Below are positions 49,600 to 61,740 of a stretch of 64,000 bases of DNA, piece by piece; position 1 is the stretch's first letter; every line of letters starts with the position of its first letter. The notes under the pieces were generated by a model. It saw only the letters and a list, made by a program, of their open reading frames with translations. It ran no database searches and was not told the origin of the DNA. Origin of the DNA: Sapria himalayana (taxonomy: Eukaryota > Streptophyta > Magnoliopsida > Malpighiales > Rafflesiaceae). The stretch spans positions 264,502 to 328,501 of the forward strand of contig JAREIK010000506.1 of assembly GCA_029783825.1 (NCBI GenBank), in the 5' to 3' direction. The position numbers and the translations under genes were made by a program.

Positions 49600-49677
49600 T
49601 TATCCATAAAGAAATAAGTAAAACTTTTTTTTCAATCAAGACTTAGACCCCATTATCCATAAAGAAATAAGTAAAAC
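49600..49677. repeat. 25-bp direct repeat, 53-bp spacing
   Basis: The 25-base word starting TTATCCATAAAGAAATAAGT occurs exactly at 49,600-49,624 and 49,653-49,677. Exact identity inside otherwise decayed DNA suggests a recent local duplication. Confidence 0.85.
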
Positions 49678-52265
49678 AATGATGAACTGTTAAGCCTAAG
49701 AGGCATTCTCATCATTGTTTGAGCTAGTATGACATTACTTAGTAACCACCAAATGCTAAGAATCTTAAAGATCAGCAAAGTCTCACTAGACCAAAGCTAA
49801 TCCTTTTTCTCCACACATATATGGTCAAAGAGGAATGTCAAAAAACACATTTTTAAGTCAACATACTTTTGGATAACAAGAAGATGAGTGGATCCGCTCT
49901 GATCATGGAAAAATACCCATCAGCCAGCAACTTGATGCATGTCAGATGGCCTATAGCCTGGCCTTCACTTTTTGAGGCTTTCTCTACCCGCATCTTTATG
50001 TGCCCAAAGTACTTCCATATAGAGAAAGATAGCCTTGTCATGTTCCATCAATAGCACCTAACCTATTGCAATATTGGTGGACATGCTCCACCATGATGAA
50101 CTTATGTGGTTATGATGTGCCTAGAGGCTAGAGGAGAATCCATTCACGGTTCTACGGACCAACACCATTTGAAGGTAGGTGTCCCGCCCACCTAGAAAAG
50201 TCATGTTTGACTGGGCTTACACACATTCACTAACTTGTGTTGTCCCCCCTCAGCTAACCCTAGCCTCGGGCCTTTTTCTCAATTGCAAAGCTTCACACCA
50301 AGTCTTCACTAAACACCTACTTACTGGCCTCTAAGACTTTATTAATTCTTTGAGAATGGAAGTATAGTGAAATTTAATCTTCGAGAAGCCCTTAAAATAT
50401 ATTGTAGAGTGAGTAAAGAGTGGTTCGGAAAGGATATGGGCATGAGTCATGGATGAGAAGCAGCAAGGAAGGCACAAGCCATATAAGATCAGGCATTTTC
50501 TCATCAATCATACTAGAGCGGGAAAGAAGTGGTATTGGTTCACATGTTTGTACTCTTCTCGGTCATTTCCACAAGGCTTCCTTTGCACTTCTTCCACGGA
50601 CCCCCCTACTAATCTAAGCAATGAAGCATATGATCCAAGTGTTATACAAATTAAAGCACTCCAAGTAGATAGGCACCAACAGAGGAATAAGTTCTTCGCT
50701 TTCCCTTTCTCGGATACCTTCAGTGATTTTGTCTCTACCACATAAGAAACAAAGGCCCCAGACATTTATTTACCCAAGCTACAAATGATTTCATTTAACC
50801 CAAGCCTCTCTATTTTTTATTTTTACAAGTGAATAGGATTGTCATTCATCAAAGCACTCTACCATTTTTACCTTTACATCCCTAGCTTGGCATGTGGAAG
50901 GGCTACTCTTTCAATTCAGCCTTTCATGATATACCACCCTTATCCCCCATAATGCAACTAACTATTTTTACTATGACCTAACGAGCACTAAGCATTGAGC
51001 CTAAAGGATATGATCTATTCTATTCTCCAAGAGCACATTGTGTTTTTATTCCACTTGACTTTACATTTGTTTACTGAGCAAATCACTTGACTAATAGTAA
51101 TGAGTTCCACTAACTTACTTAACTTCCACCTTTTTACTGATTCCCAAAAGAGATAGAAGGAATTAAACTTGTACTAACTCTAATGTCTTTCTCTAGTCTT
51201 TTCTCTAATCTACTTGCATGAAATCTCGATTCCCTTTCTTGAACTACCCGAAGTGCTGATCTCAATAGATCTCCATCTGCACAGCCAAAAGCTTACTTTA
51301 AAGATGGAAGATTCCTCATGAAACTAGCTACCATAATTACACTCCTAGTTTGGTCTTTCTAATCCCCTTCTTTGTATGCTAAATTGATCTCTTCCTTGAG
51401 GCGTGGATATTCAGTATTCAGATTTATCTCCCATCTAAGGTCCATTTAGTATTTCTCGCTTTAAAAGATAAGAGATAGATTGCTTACAACAAATGGAGGC
51501 AACAAATGATAAAATGGAGGGTACACTATGTAACCCTATATAATTGGGCTATTTTTGAGTAAGCCGAACCCTTTTCTCATTTTAAACCCAACCCAAGCTG
51601 CCATATTTCATGAGTTACTATCTTGTTCAATGGACCAAGAGACCCCAACCTATGAAAGTCCTACTCATGATTGTACCAACTCTCACTACCAAGGGTTTAA
51701 AATATAAGGACATATCCTCAAAGTTTCTTGATCCTACACTCCCCAATCAAAATCTTTTTTAGGCTCATTCCATTCTTATTCTACTGAAATGCTTTGGATC
51801 TCACACACAATATATAAAATAATCATAATGCCAGTTGTATTTTTAGACCTTGCCAGAAGCCATATTGACTACTATTTCAGTCTGGACAAATGCACAAGGA
51901 GCTTCGAATTGTACAAGTCAGTCATTCCTAGAGCTATTTGGAGCAGTGCAAGATGATGATGAGGTCATGGACAAGTGAAAATCATCAAAAAGTGTCAATT
52001 TAAGGAGGCATTCGGTGTTTCAAATATGAAGGAGAACGTACTCAAAATGGCCAAAGATACATGCAAGATGCGGCAGCAAAAATAAAAAGCAATGACTGGT
52101 GCCCTTAGTGTAAGACTAGTGGAAACTAGCTGATAGGCTATAAGCAACAAGGATCAAAGCATATCAACCCTTTTTTATAAGGAAGGTTGACTTCAAGTAA
52201 AGAAAACTCATTAGACCAAAGCTCTTCGTAGCCCTCACATTGAAGTTACAAAAAAGGAAGGACCA

Positions 52266-52342
52266 AGCTTAGCGAGGTCTTTCCTAGCTCAGCAAAGGTT
52301 CTCAAGCTCAGCAAAGGTTCTCAAGCTTAGCAAAGGTTCTCA
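52266..52342. repeat. 19-bp tandem repeat, about four copies
   Basis: The unit AGCTCAGCAAAGGTTCTCA starts at 52,286, 52,305 and 52,324 (third copy has AGCTTAGC). A diverged copy, AGCTTAGCGAGGTCTTTCCT, precedes it from 52,266. Near identity of the last three suggests recent slippage. Confidence 0.88.
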
Positions 52343-55300
52343 AACTCAGGCACATCTTGCTACTCTAGTTAAAAGCCTAAGGTGGTTCGCTAGTTGCGTC
52401 CTAAAACTCAGGTATTTTTGTTTAGAAATTAGGATATAAAAGTGAACTATTGATCCTTGTCTTTCTAGCAAGAAGCTATCATGTTGAGCTTGCTCTTCCT
52501 ACTTTAAGGCATAAACCACTCCTCAATATGTTGAAAGGTGAGAATATCTTATAATGAGAAACATAAGGATACTAAATATTTTAACATAGATATATTGTTG
52601 CTTTTTCGCTACCAATGAATAGGAAGCTTTGGATGCTTATGAAGATATTCCTTTGGTATAGATCTAATTTGCATGTGTTGGGTGCTACTTAGAGTAGAGA
52701 TAGTCAGACTAATAGAATTATATAGCATTGTGACATTATGATCAACCCGCTAGGCTTTCGTTCTAGTTTGGAAGAAAGGTGAAAAGTACTCCAAGTTTAT
52801 TCTCGCACTTCGCTCAATAATAGCACAAAGCAAAAGTAATTGAAGCAGGTTATACTAAGATGGCTAATTGATGTTTTTCAACTACCAAAAAAAGAAGTCG
52901 TCCTTATTGACCTACAAGGACATCAAGTTGTCCTTCTATGGATAGATATTAGCCATATCAAAGAAAGATCTAGGTTGTCAGAAAACTTCTACTTTCGAAC
53001 TCACGTTATACTGATGGATAGAGAAACTTAAAGATGCTAGAAACAAAGAAGAAGGAAGAGGAACCTTGGTTTTACCTAGTCATTCAATTGATATGACGAG
53101 GTCATTGAAAAGAGGTTCTAGATAAGGCATGTTGACTACTCTGCTTTTATAGTGTGGATTGCTACTAAAAGAAAAGGCTGGTCTACTACTAAATGAATGA
53201 CTAATGTAATAGAATTATTTCTCTATTGAAAAAACCCAGTCTTCCATCTTTGCCCAGTGGCATATTATAGCTATGCGTGATAATTTGTACAAATGTATAA
53301 ATACGAAAGAGCATTTTGAGAGGTCTCAAAATAGATACTAACAACACAAAAATTTCCCACTAACAAAGAAACTAGTATTTTTTCTTTTTGGCCTACAATA
53401 GATAGGGAATAATCTAGTGCACTCTTAACAAACCCAAAATTCTTTTTCTACCAAAAAGATCCTATCTCGAAATAAAATTTTTATTTACACTAGACAAACT
53501 CTAGGATACCACAAAGCTCTAACAAGCCCAAATCTACCTCTTTGAAAGAATATGTCCATCTACTATTGATATTGCTGCAATCAAGGTAATGAAGTCAATG
53601 TGTCAGATAGATAGATATCTTACTTAATCTTGATGACCCTAAAAGGGTGGACTTAATTGAGAAAAGTTTTCTGCAACTAAGAAATTCTTAGCAAATTGAT
53701 GATAAAACAATTTCAAGTTTAAAGATCAATGTTGTCAAGAAAGTGAGCAACGCTAGGATAAGATAACCAAAGAAGGCATAGTTCCATGTAGTGAATTCTA
53801 GTAATTTTTATTGCAATGAAACCACTCCCTTTTTGCTCTTTCGCCAGGCTAGATATTAAGATGTAATTAAAAGTAGCATTTTTGCATAGGCAAATGATAA
53901 AAGAGAAGCATACGTAGAAGTGGAAAGAACATAATTACCCTATACCAGAATAAGATCTCTAGCATTCGCAAATCATTCTAAACCAAATGTCATATGAAAA
54001 AGGCATTAAGTCAGGAATCTTAAATCGGAAAGGGGTGATCCCGCCGCAACAGAATAGTCATATGAGTCTTTTGTAACCAACAAGAAAGTTTATTTCCTAA
54101 TTTCTAGGTAAGATAGAGTGGAGAAAAGATAGTTTTGTAAATGTAAATAACTATATAATCAAAAGTGTAGTACAATTTTAGTACCATGTGTTGATCAGTC
54201 ACTAGTGAAGAAACATTTTGCTGTCAGATCATAGGAATTAACACCTAGAAAGATAGACACTAACATCCTTGATAGGAGGCTTCCCAAATTTCCAAGGTTG
54301 ATAAGGAAAAGCTCTATATGAAACTACAAAAGAATCTAATCCACTCGATAGGATATCGTGATGGTTGACGACTCGAATCCTTACTACTAAGATCTCCCAC
54401 AAACAATCCATCTTAAGCAGCCATCGACATCTCTTCATCAAAATATCATAAGTTGATTTAGATTATACAAAATAATCTTTTTCTTCATCGGTTCAAAGCT
54501 CATACGCACTTAGGAAGCCTTGTATCTCAACTCAAAGGAAGCATCTTTAAAAGGCGACGATAGCACTAGTTATTGTTCCCTCCCCAAAAGTTGATCATGA
54601 AGTCCATTTAGTCTAGTCATAAAAATTGAAAGAATATATGCAAGGCATTACTCTAGGGCATCACAGCCCAAGAGGCAAGAATAAGTAGTTATAAATCAAG
54701 AATAAAAGGTAGCTGCCTAAGTACAACCTTCTTGGTCCTCTTAGTGGTCCTCTCAGAAAATTGTCAACTCACACTTGGAGTGAGAATTGCATATGGAGTT
54801 CTTCCTTCATTTCAACCAAGAAGCAAAAGTCCCGAAGTTATTTTTTAATTCTTCTTCTACCATAGGACTTGCCCTCTTTCTTGAGGTTAACGTGGGGGGT
54901 TTAGCACTGCTTTTTTTTGGGATGGATACTTTTGTTGGGGACATGGTTAGACTCATACTCAGTGGTCTTCATTCTTGATGCTCATTAGATACTAAGATAA
55001 AACACTCATGTCTAGCAAAAACAATAACTTTGGATACTTTGGTAACCTTTGCTATGAATGGAAATCTATCATTTTTAGATTAGTTTTTTGCTTAAATGTT
55101 TTGGTTTATCCATGCACGTAGTTACTTCTATCTTTCAAAGGGGGTGGCGTCAGTTTTATGTTAGCATCAAATAAAAGTGTGGGAGATTCTTTTCATTTTC
55201 ATTCATGCATTATAGTATACATTCTCTAATTATGCAATTTTTTAATCATCCTACATTTCATGACCATAGAAAGCAATGTAGTAAGGTCCAACTATATGAC

Positions 55301-57318
55301 ATTATAATGTCTGATGATTGAAAGGTTCTCTATTACCATTTTTATGTAATCTGAAGGCCCGTTCTAAAGTTCTGATATACTTTTTTCACTTCTAGAAAGG
55401 ATCCCAAAATGCTAGATTTGAAGCCTAGTTTAAATTATACTTTATTTCATTTGAACTATACTTTATTTCATTTGAATTAAATAAAGATGTAAATATGTGG
55501 GTATTATCTTCAAGTTCAAGGCAACAATCTAATCCCTTGTTTTTAGTCTAGCCCCAAAATCCTTCTTTTTATTCCTCTTCCTGGAAATCTCTTATTTGCT
55601 CTATGATTGATTCCTAACTTTAAATGAAATATAGATCCTACCTTAATTATCTTGGGTAATCTTTCTCCTACTTCTGCTAAGGTCGGGCATACAAGGGTCT
55701 ATTTGTCATGGTATAAACTTGGCATCTTTTTATTTCCGAGTTAGTTTACAAGCTTTGTAGGGTCAAGTTAGGGCCATGATAAAGGTGTATTTAGGCCTAT
55801 GTCTTTTTTCTCTCAATCTTCCTCCTACCCCCGGCCTTGTGAGCTCATCTATCTATGCTCTATCCATAACTTTTGTTAATGATATATTCCATTTTTCTGA
55901 TTCTGCCCAAGCAATGATCTATAGTTTGAGTGAATTCAAGAGTTCCAAGCAATTAAGAGATAAGGGCTACTCGGATAGTAGCTTTAGTTAAGCATTTTGG
56001 TGTAATATGCAAGCTGTAATCAGTCATCTGTCCACATATAGCACACCCTTCTTCCCTTCCCTTTCTTTTTTATGAAATCTATCTCTTCCTTCCCTTGAGC
56101 CATAAGAACTAAACTGCCTACTCCAGCTTTCTTGCCCAACTTCTTATTAAGTTAGCTTATCCCCTTTATTCTTTACTAAATTGATGAGCTTCTGAGTCTG
56201 ATAGCTTTCTTGAGCCTGCCTTTGCTTTCATGATCTTGCCCCTCCTCACTTTCACATTATAGGTTGAGTACTACTATCTATATAGTTATAGTACTGGAAA
56301 GGATGAGGGTGACTTCTCTACTACTTTCCTAAGAAAATAATATGTAATTCAATCTAAACGTGGATCTACCTAGTTTTCCAGGGACACTACATAAGGGCTT
56401 AACAATTCATCCCCAACTACTCAACATATTTGCATCTAGGCTTTTCCACAACTCGAGATAAAACTTTTCAGCATTAAAAAATTGTTACTGCTTACCAAAG
56501 GTCCCTATCTTGACCCATGGTGAGCAACATCATGTTCGTCCATAGCACTTCCATCCGTCCCTCAAATGATCGGTATCAAAATTGACCTATCCATTCAGTT
56601 CAGTGCACATCTGCTTTGTCTTATGAATTCTCTCTCTCACTACCATGAAAAGGTAGAAATCCACATGTCCATAAATAAGGTAATCAGGAATGGTAATATA
56701 ATGAGGGGGCTATTGCATACTTCAAACTGCATTAAGAAATATATAGTTAGTCGCATTAGTGACATTTCATCTACCTTTCTCTGAGGATCGAGTTACTGTT
56801 TTTCTCGTCAAGTAAAGGGTCGTCGTAGATCATATGTATAGCAAGGAAAGATAGTATCATTATGAATAAGTCAAGCTCTTCCCTATCCACTTTGGTTTAG
56901 TCAAAGTCGAGGTTGCATTGAAGATGCATGTATTGAATTTAGTCATAAAAGAGTTGTGCCTTGAATTTTCCTTTTTTTTAATTCGTCTTTCTTATTGTGA
57001 CCCCAAGAACCATCCTTGGGCCTTGGGTTAGGCTGTCCAGATCAATGGGCTAAGATATCTTACCACTAAAAAAATTCTTATACTAGCACCATTATTGTCC
57101 ACACCCCATAAAACTAAAAGTGTTCTCTATTATTCTCTACAAACAATGTAGTATTTGGTTGGTTTCATTTATGACAATCACCTGCATAACATTATTATCC
57201 CAAAAATCTATAACCCTACTTGTTTGGGCAGCAATCAAAAATTTCCATGTAATATCCACTCTCCATTTCCTCTAAAATTTATTAATTTAAACACAGTTTA
57301 GTGTCAAATAAGATAATT

Positions 57319-58270
57319 AATGAGAAATTATTAGATGATATGAGATAACTCACCTCATAGTGCTTTTTATATAAATTGAATCCTAAAACATTCCAGCAAA
57401 CACCAGTAGTTTAAGCTTTCGAAGCCTTATATTATAGGGGCTCAAATGATGACTACTCTACTCTCTACTCTATAGGGGTGCTAACTCCTCTCGCTAACAT
57501 GCACTTCCTTTCCTCTTGAAAACTGTAGCATTTTTTCACGCACAACAAGACAAAATTTCTGCCATGTGTATAATTAAAGTTATGATTCTCACCTAGCTTA
57601 GAGATCAATCACCTTGCCTAATTAGAACTCGCTCCTTGGATCAGTCAATATCACACCGGTGAGGTCGAGAGAGGTTTTTCTTTACTTGGAGTAGTAGGAC
57701 TTAGAATAATGCCTAAGTAGAGTGGTTGGAGGCTACCTTCCTTCATGGACTCCCAAATACTAGATTAATTCATACTTAGCATTTTGAAAAGTAATGAGAA
57801 ATTATTAGATGCTAAGAGATAACTCACCTCATTATGATTTTTATATGAATTTCATTCTAAAATATTCCAGCGAATGCCAATAGTTTAAGCTTATGAAGCT
57901 TGATATTATAGGGGCACAAATGATGAGTACTCAACTCTACTTTTTCTACTTTATAGGGGTATTAACTTTTCTCGCTAGCACTTACTTCCTTTCATCTTGA
58001 TCATTGTAGCACTTTTTTGTACACAACAAGACTAAAATCCTAGGTATAATTGAAGTTATGATTCTTTCCTAGCTTAAAGATTGATCATCTTGCTTAATTT
58101 GCACCTGCTCCTTAGATCAATCCATATCACATCGATGAGGTCAAGAGGGGTTTTTTCTTTATCCATGGTAGTAGGACTTAGAATAATACCTAATTAGAGT
58201 GATTGAAGACTACCTTCCCTTCATGGATTCCTGAATACTAGATTAATTCATACTTAGCATTTTTAAAAAC
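57319..58270. repeat. Tandem duplication, unit about 475 bp
   Basis: Two adjacent copies: TGAGAAATTATTAGATG starts at 57,321 and at 57,794 (473 apart), and the shared end CATACTTAGCATTTT occurs at 57,772 and 58,250 (478 apart). Landmarks in both include GAGATAACTCACCTCAT, TATTATAGGGGC, ACAACAAGAC and GTAGTAGGACTTAGAATAAT. The copies differ by many substitutions, so the duplication is old. Each copy could be bounded TG...CA like a long terminal repeat, but no domain lies between them and I see no target duplication. There is no coding frame. Confidence 0.9.
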
Positions 58271-58915
58271 ATTCCTTCTGGGTGGTTACTATGAGTTGGA
58301 TGTGGATGACTATGCCTCTTCATTGGTACCTTTTTATGTTTCTTAGACTGGTGGAACAAGCACAACATTTTTAGGTCCTCAATCAATCACTATTTTGCCT
58401 AATCATGATTTCCATTGCTCCTACCAAACTTGTTAACCTAGACTTTCATTATAGATCTCTATTTACATATAAGTTTGAAGCTAAAGCAAGTAATTCAAAA
58501 CTAGATTATGAATGATAACCATTGCACTCGTGTGTTAGGGAGTTTTACCCACTAAAAGAGGATTGAGAAACCAAAAAAGACATGTCAGACACATGTTCCT
58601 ATCTTGTTACCAAAGATAGATATTATTGATCAAAGGCAAAAAACTAAGTTACTTGTCATGTCCATAGCTAACCAACCACCTTAATTATTTTACCCCTTTT
58701 CTTAGGTACACTTGATGATAGAGAAAAGAAGGAATTACTTTTTAAATAAGAAAAGGAATACCTCTAGGTGAACCAACTACCCACCAAACATGGTTAATAG
58801 TTTATATTGTACTATTGTACATGAGTAGTTAAGAAGTGAATATACCATACCTTCTTTAGTATATTGAGGTGGGAAAAAACAATATGCATGACACTATGTG
58901 AGCATCGAACCATTC
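58271..58915. other. Gene-less stretch left of the gypsy RT relic
   Basis: On the minus strand this is where the rest of the reverse transcriptase (including the YxDD block) would lie, but I cannot recognise it. It holds no other feature I can support. Confidence 0.35.
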
Positions 58916-59240
58916 TGACAAAATGTTAGCATGGTTTCCATTATCAGAAGAGAATTCTTTTTTAGGGAATGCATTATTTGGGTCTCTAAGGTCAATGCAT
59001 ACCTAAATTTGCTTATTCTTCATGGTTACTGAGGCAATGTTTTCCAACAAATCAGGATCTTTCTCTTCCCTTATGAGACTCACATCTATTAACTTGTATT
59101 TCAATCTTATTCATGAGGAGTTGATGAAAGCCTCGTCGTGCTTGCTTGATGGGCTTAGTATCTAGTTTCATATTAGGCCTGTGGACAGTAATTTCAGGGT
59201 CTAGCCTAGGCATATCAACCTAACTATGGACAAAATGTTT
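58915..59240 (-). pseudogene. Ty3/gypsy reverse-transcriptase N-terminal relic
   Basis: On the minus strand from 59,216 a frame reads DMPRLDPEITVHRPNMKLD, then TKPIKQARRGFHQLLMNKIE and IQVNR. After a frameshift near 59,075 a second frame reads LIDVSLIREEKDPDLLENIA, SVTMKNKQI, a stop, and VCIDLRDPNNAFPKKEF. This is the start of a gypsy pol reverse transcriptase (DMPGLDPxIxxHxL...PIKQxxRxFxPEL...IREVxxPxWLANIVxVxKKNGxIRVCVDFRDLNKACPKDxFP). The catalytic YxDD block is not visible. The copy is dead and unconnected to the Athila-like relics at the left of the window; the wording of this block is closer to other plant gypsy lineages. It abuts the second CACTA element. Confidence 0.88.
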
Positions 59241-59776
59241 CAAGTATTCATTCCATAAGGAGCTGGACAAATTGTTCAGCTTCATATGAAGCTAGGCTAG
59301 CACTTAATAAGATTAGACGAGGGTGGCGGGGCACATATGGTGGTATCATATATAAGAGAGAGCTTCTTTTAAGATTGATCTAAAACTCTTAATAGAATAA
59401 AAGATGAAAAGTAGTGAAGAACTATAGAGAGTTGGTTGTTGACCAACCACAACTCACTAGAATGAATGAATAAGTTACATGTAGTTGAGCTCAATGGATC
59501 AAAGATACATCGAGGAAAACAGTCTAAAGATTCCCAAGAGATCTTATCGAGGGAGTCGTTTGGCACCTCGATGTCGACTCATCATATCATGGGGTTGAAG
59601 AAGGTCCTAAGGGTTAGGTTATTCACTAGTTAAAGTGGTGTATGAGTTAGGTTTAGAACGTTGTGAGATAGTTCAGTTCTATCTACTGTTGGTGTGAAAG
59701 AGAGAAATGCAAGGAGCCAAACCTAGTACAAAAGGACTGGGTTGGGCCAATTTATGGTGTACTAGTTCTTATGCCA
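59241..59776. other. Upstream remainder of the gypsy relic
   Basis: On the minus strand this precedes the reverse transcriptase and would hold the protease-RT linker. A minus-strand open frame at 59,369-59,566 exists without recognisable motif. The frame just before the RT (QLL.EY near 59,250) fits the family's LLxEYxDVFAW-type linker weakly. No tRNA or other gene is seen. Confidence 0.4.
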
Positions 59777-59799
59777 ATACACTACTAAAAATTACGATA

Positions 59800-60600
59800 A
59801 CACCGACCGAAATACCGACCAAAAAATTTAGTATGTAATTGCAATCTAAAACACGACCAGTTAGCAACCAAAAAAGGGTATCAAAAAAAATTCTACCGAC
59901 CAAATATTTTTGGTCGGAAATCGATCTATAGAGTGGTTATCAAATATATTACCGACCATTTAACGACCTATCATTATAATTGGTCGGTATAGTATTTTTT
60001 TTAAATTATTTATGGCTTCGTACCTACCGACCATTACCAACCAAATATATAGGTCGGTAATTACTGACTAATTCACAACCAATTTAGGGATTAATTGAGA
60101 TGCATTAAAGAAAAATACTTCTAACCAAATTCACGACCAACTACTGACTATATTTTACTGACCATATTTTACCGACCAAATATATTTGGTCGGTAATATG
60201 ATCTATAAATTAAGAAGGAATTAGCAAAAAATATTCTCGAAAGATTACTGATCATTTAACGACTAAAAATATATAACCATTAAAAATAGTCGGTAAATCG
60301 ATTATCCAATATATTTTTAATGTCATAATTACCAACCAACTTCTGACTAAATATTTTGGTCGGTAATTACTGATCATGTCACAACCGAATATCGACCATA
60401 CCTCCCGACCAAATGTTTTTGGTGGGAAATTGGTCAGTAAATTAGGATGGAAATACCGAATAGAACTTACCGACTAATTACTGACCATTTAACGACCAAA
60501 ACCATATTACCATTAAAATTGGTCAGTAAATTAGACTTCCAAATACTTATAAATTTATTCTCACCGACCTTTTACCGACCATAATTTTGGTCAATACTTC
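59800..60600. repeat. GGTCGGTA/ACCGACCA subterminal array of CACTA 2
   Basis: More than twenty copies of ACCGACCA, GGTCGGTA and one-base variants in both orientations, for example ATTTTTGGTCGGAAAT, ATTTAACGACC and TAATTGGTCGGTATA. Spacing is irregular. By position and inverted arrangement these are likely transposase-accessory binding sites. Confidence 0.88.
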
Positions 60601-61000
60601 AATATTTTAATTTTTTTTGAATTCGAAAATCATTTGCTAAGTCATTATATCCTAAAATCATCGAAATTCCAGTGTTTTTCCAAATCAGAGATGACTATAA
60701 GCACGAAATCGCATAAATTTGACATTTCTTTTAAATCCAGGTAAGTTTTTTTCGTTATTCTCCTTCAAATTACTTATATACATCTTCGTCTCTCTGAATT
60801 ATATATAGACATTTGGAATTTCGTTTTTCAGTATATTTGGGTATTAGTTTTTTTTCTCCTCCTAATTTCTTAATTTTTGCTTCGATTTCATTTAACCTAA
60901 TATTATTTTGACTCGACACAATTAATTAAACTATAATTTTTCATTTTTTAAAATTTGTTCATCTTTCGTTTATATTTTTAGGGTTTTAGTGATTTTGATT
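60600..61000 (+). other. Leader-like stretch of CACTA 2
   Basis: Mixed-composition sequence between the subterminal repeats and the A/T array. AAATCCAGGTAAGTTTTT at about 60,734 is a strong AG|GTAAG splice donor, so a leader exon ending there and a very long leader intron (the A/T array, to an acceptor before 63,617) is plausible. No coding frame is present. Confidence 0.45.
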
Positions 61001-61740
61001 TCAATTACGTGATGTTTGCATCCGAATAATCTTAATGTTAATAGTTTATATTTATATAATTGTATGACATTATGTATAAATGTAATTACTTTGATATATA
61101 TTATAAATTATGTTAAATCAAACTTTTATTTAATGTTAATCTTAATTAATGTCTATAATAGTATATATAAACTTTTATACATTTATATAATCAAATGATA
61201 TTATGTATAAATGTCTTTACTCTAATATATATAAATGTATTATATTATAAATACACATTGATATGTTTATATAAACATATAATTATATATTTATATATAT
61301 ATATTTATACATATGTATTCATGTTTATAAATATCTATACACAATTTAAATTAAAATGTCCATTTTTATATTTTCTTATATAACAATTATATAATATTAA
61401 ATGATTATGCAATTTTGTAAATATTTATATTACATATTATTTTTTATATAAATATAGAATATTTATACTGTTTATATAAATGCGATATATATATATACTA
61501 TATATTATTTAAAAAAGTGTACATATAAATATAATAATATTTAAGTAACATTTATAAAAAAAATGTATTCACAGATATTATATAGATACACATGTTTAAT
61601 TATATAATCATATGCCATTTTATGCAAAAGTAATTATAACTATATTTATAATAAAGTTTACTACTTTTATAACTTTATATAACTAAAAATTTGTAACTAT
61701 ATAATAATGTATAACTATATGTATAATTCTATAAAACTAT
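61000..61740. repeat. Low-complexity A/T sequence before the tandem array
   Basis: Nearly pure A/T with TATATAA, ATTATAT and TGTATAAATGT words. Open frames here and in the array are artefacts of the lack of G and C. Confidence 0.7.

Larger units (their letters stand above)
45741..57318. other. Probable NUMT, right part (no gene seen)
   Basis: Degenerate sequence in the same style as the anchored mitochondrial segments; I recognise no gene. Open frames that were considered and left as unassigned are 45,692-46,105 (overlaps the rRNA fragment, hydrophobic), 47,711-47,995 (ends in a fairly protein-like stretch EVPIVPDILIIKVHMVDPIN), 48,399-48,701 minus, 50,449-50,745 and 55,776-55,991. Small direct repeats lie at 49,600-49,677 and 52,266-52,342. 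The right boundary of the NUMT is not visible; it lies somewhere before the gypsy relic at 58.9 kb. Confidence 0.45.
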
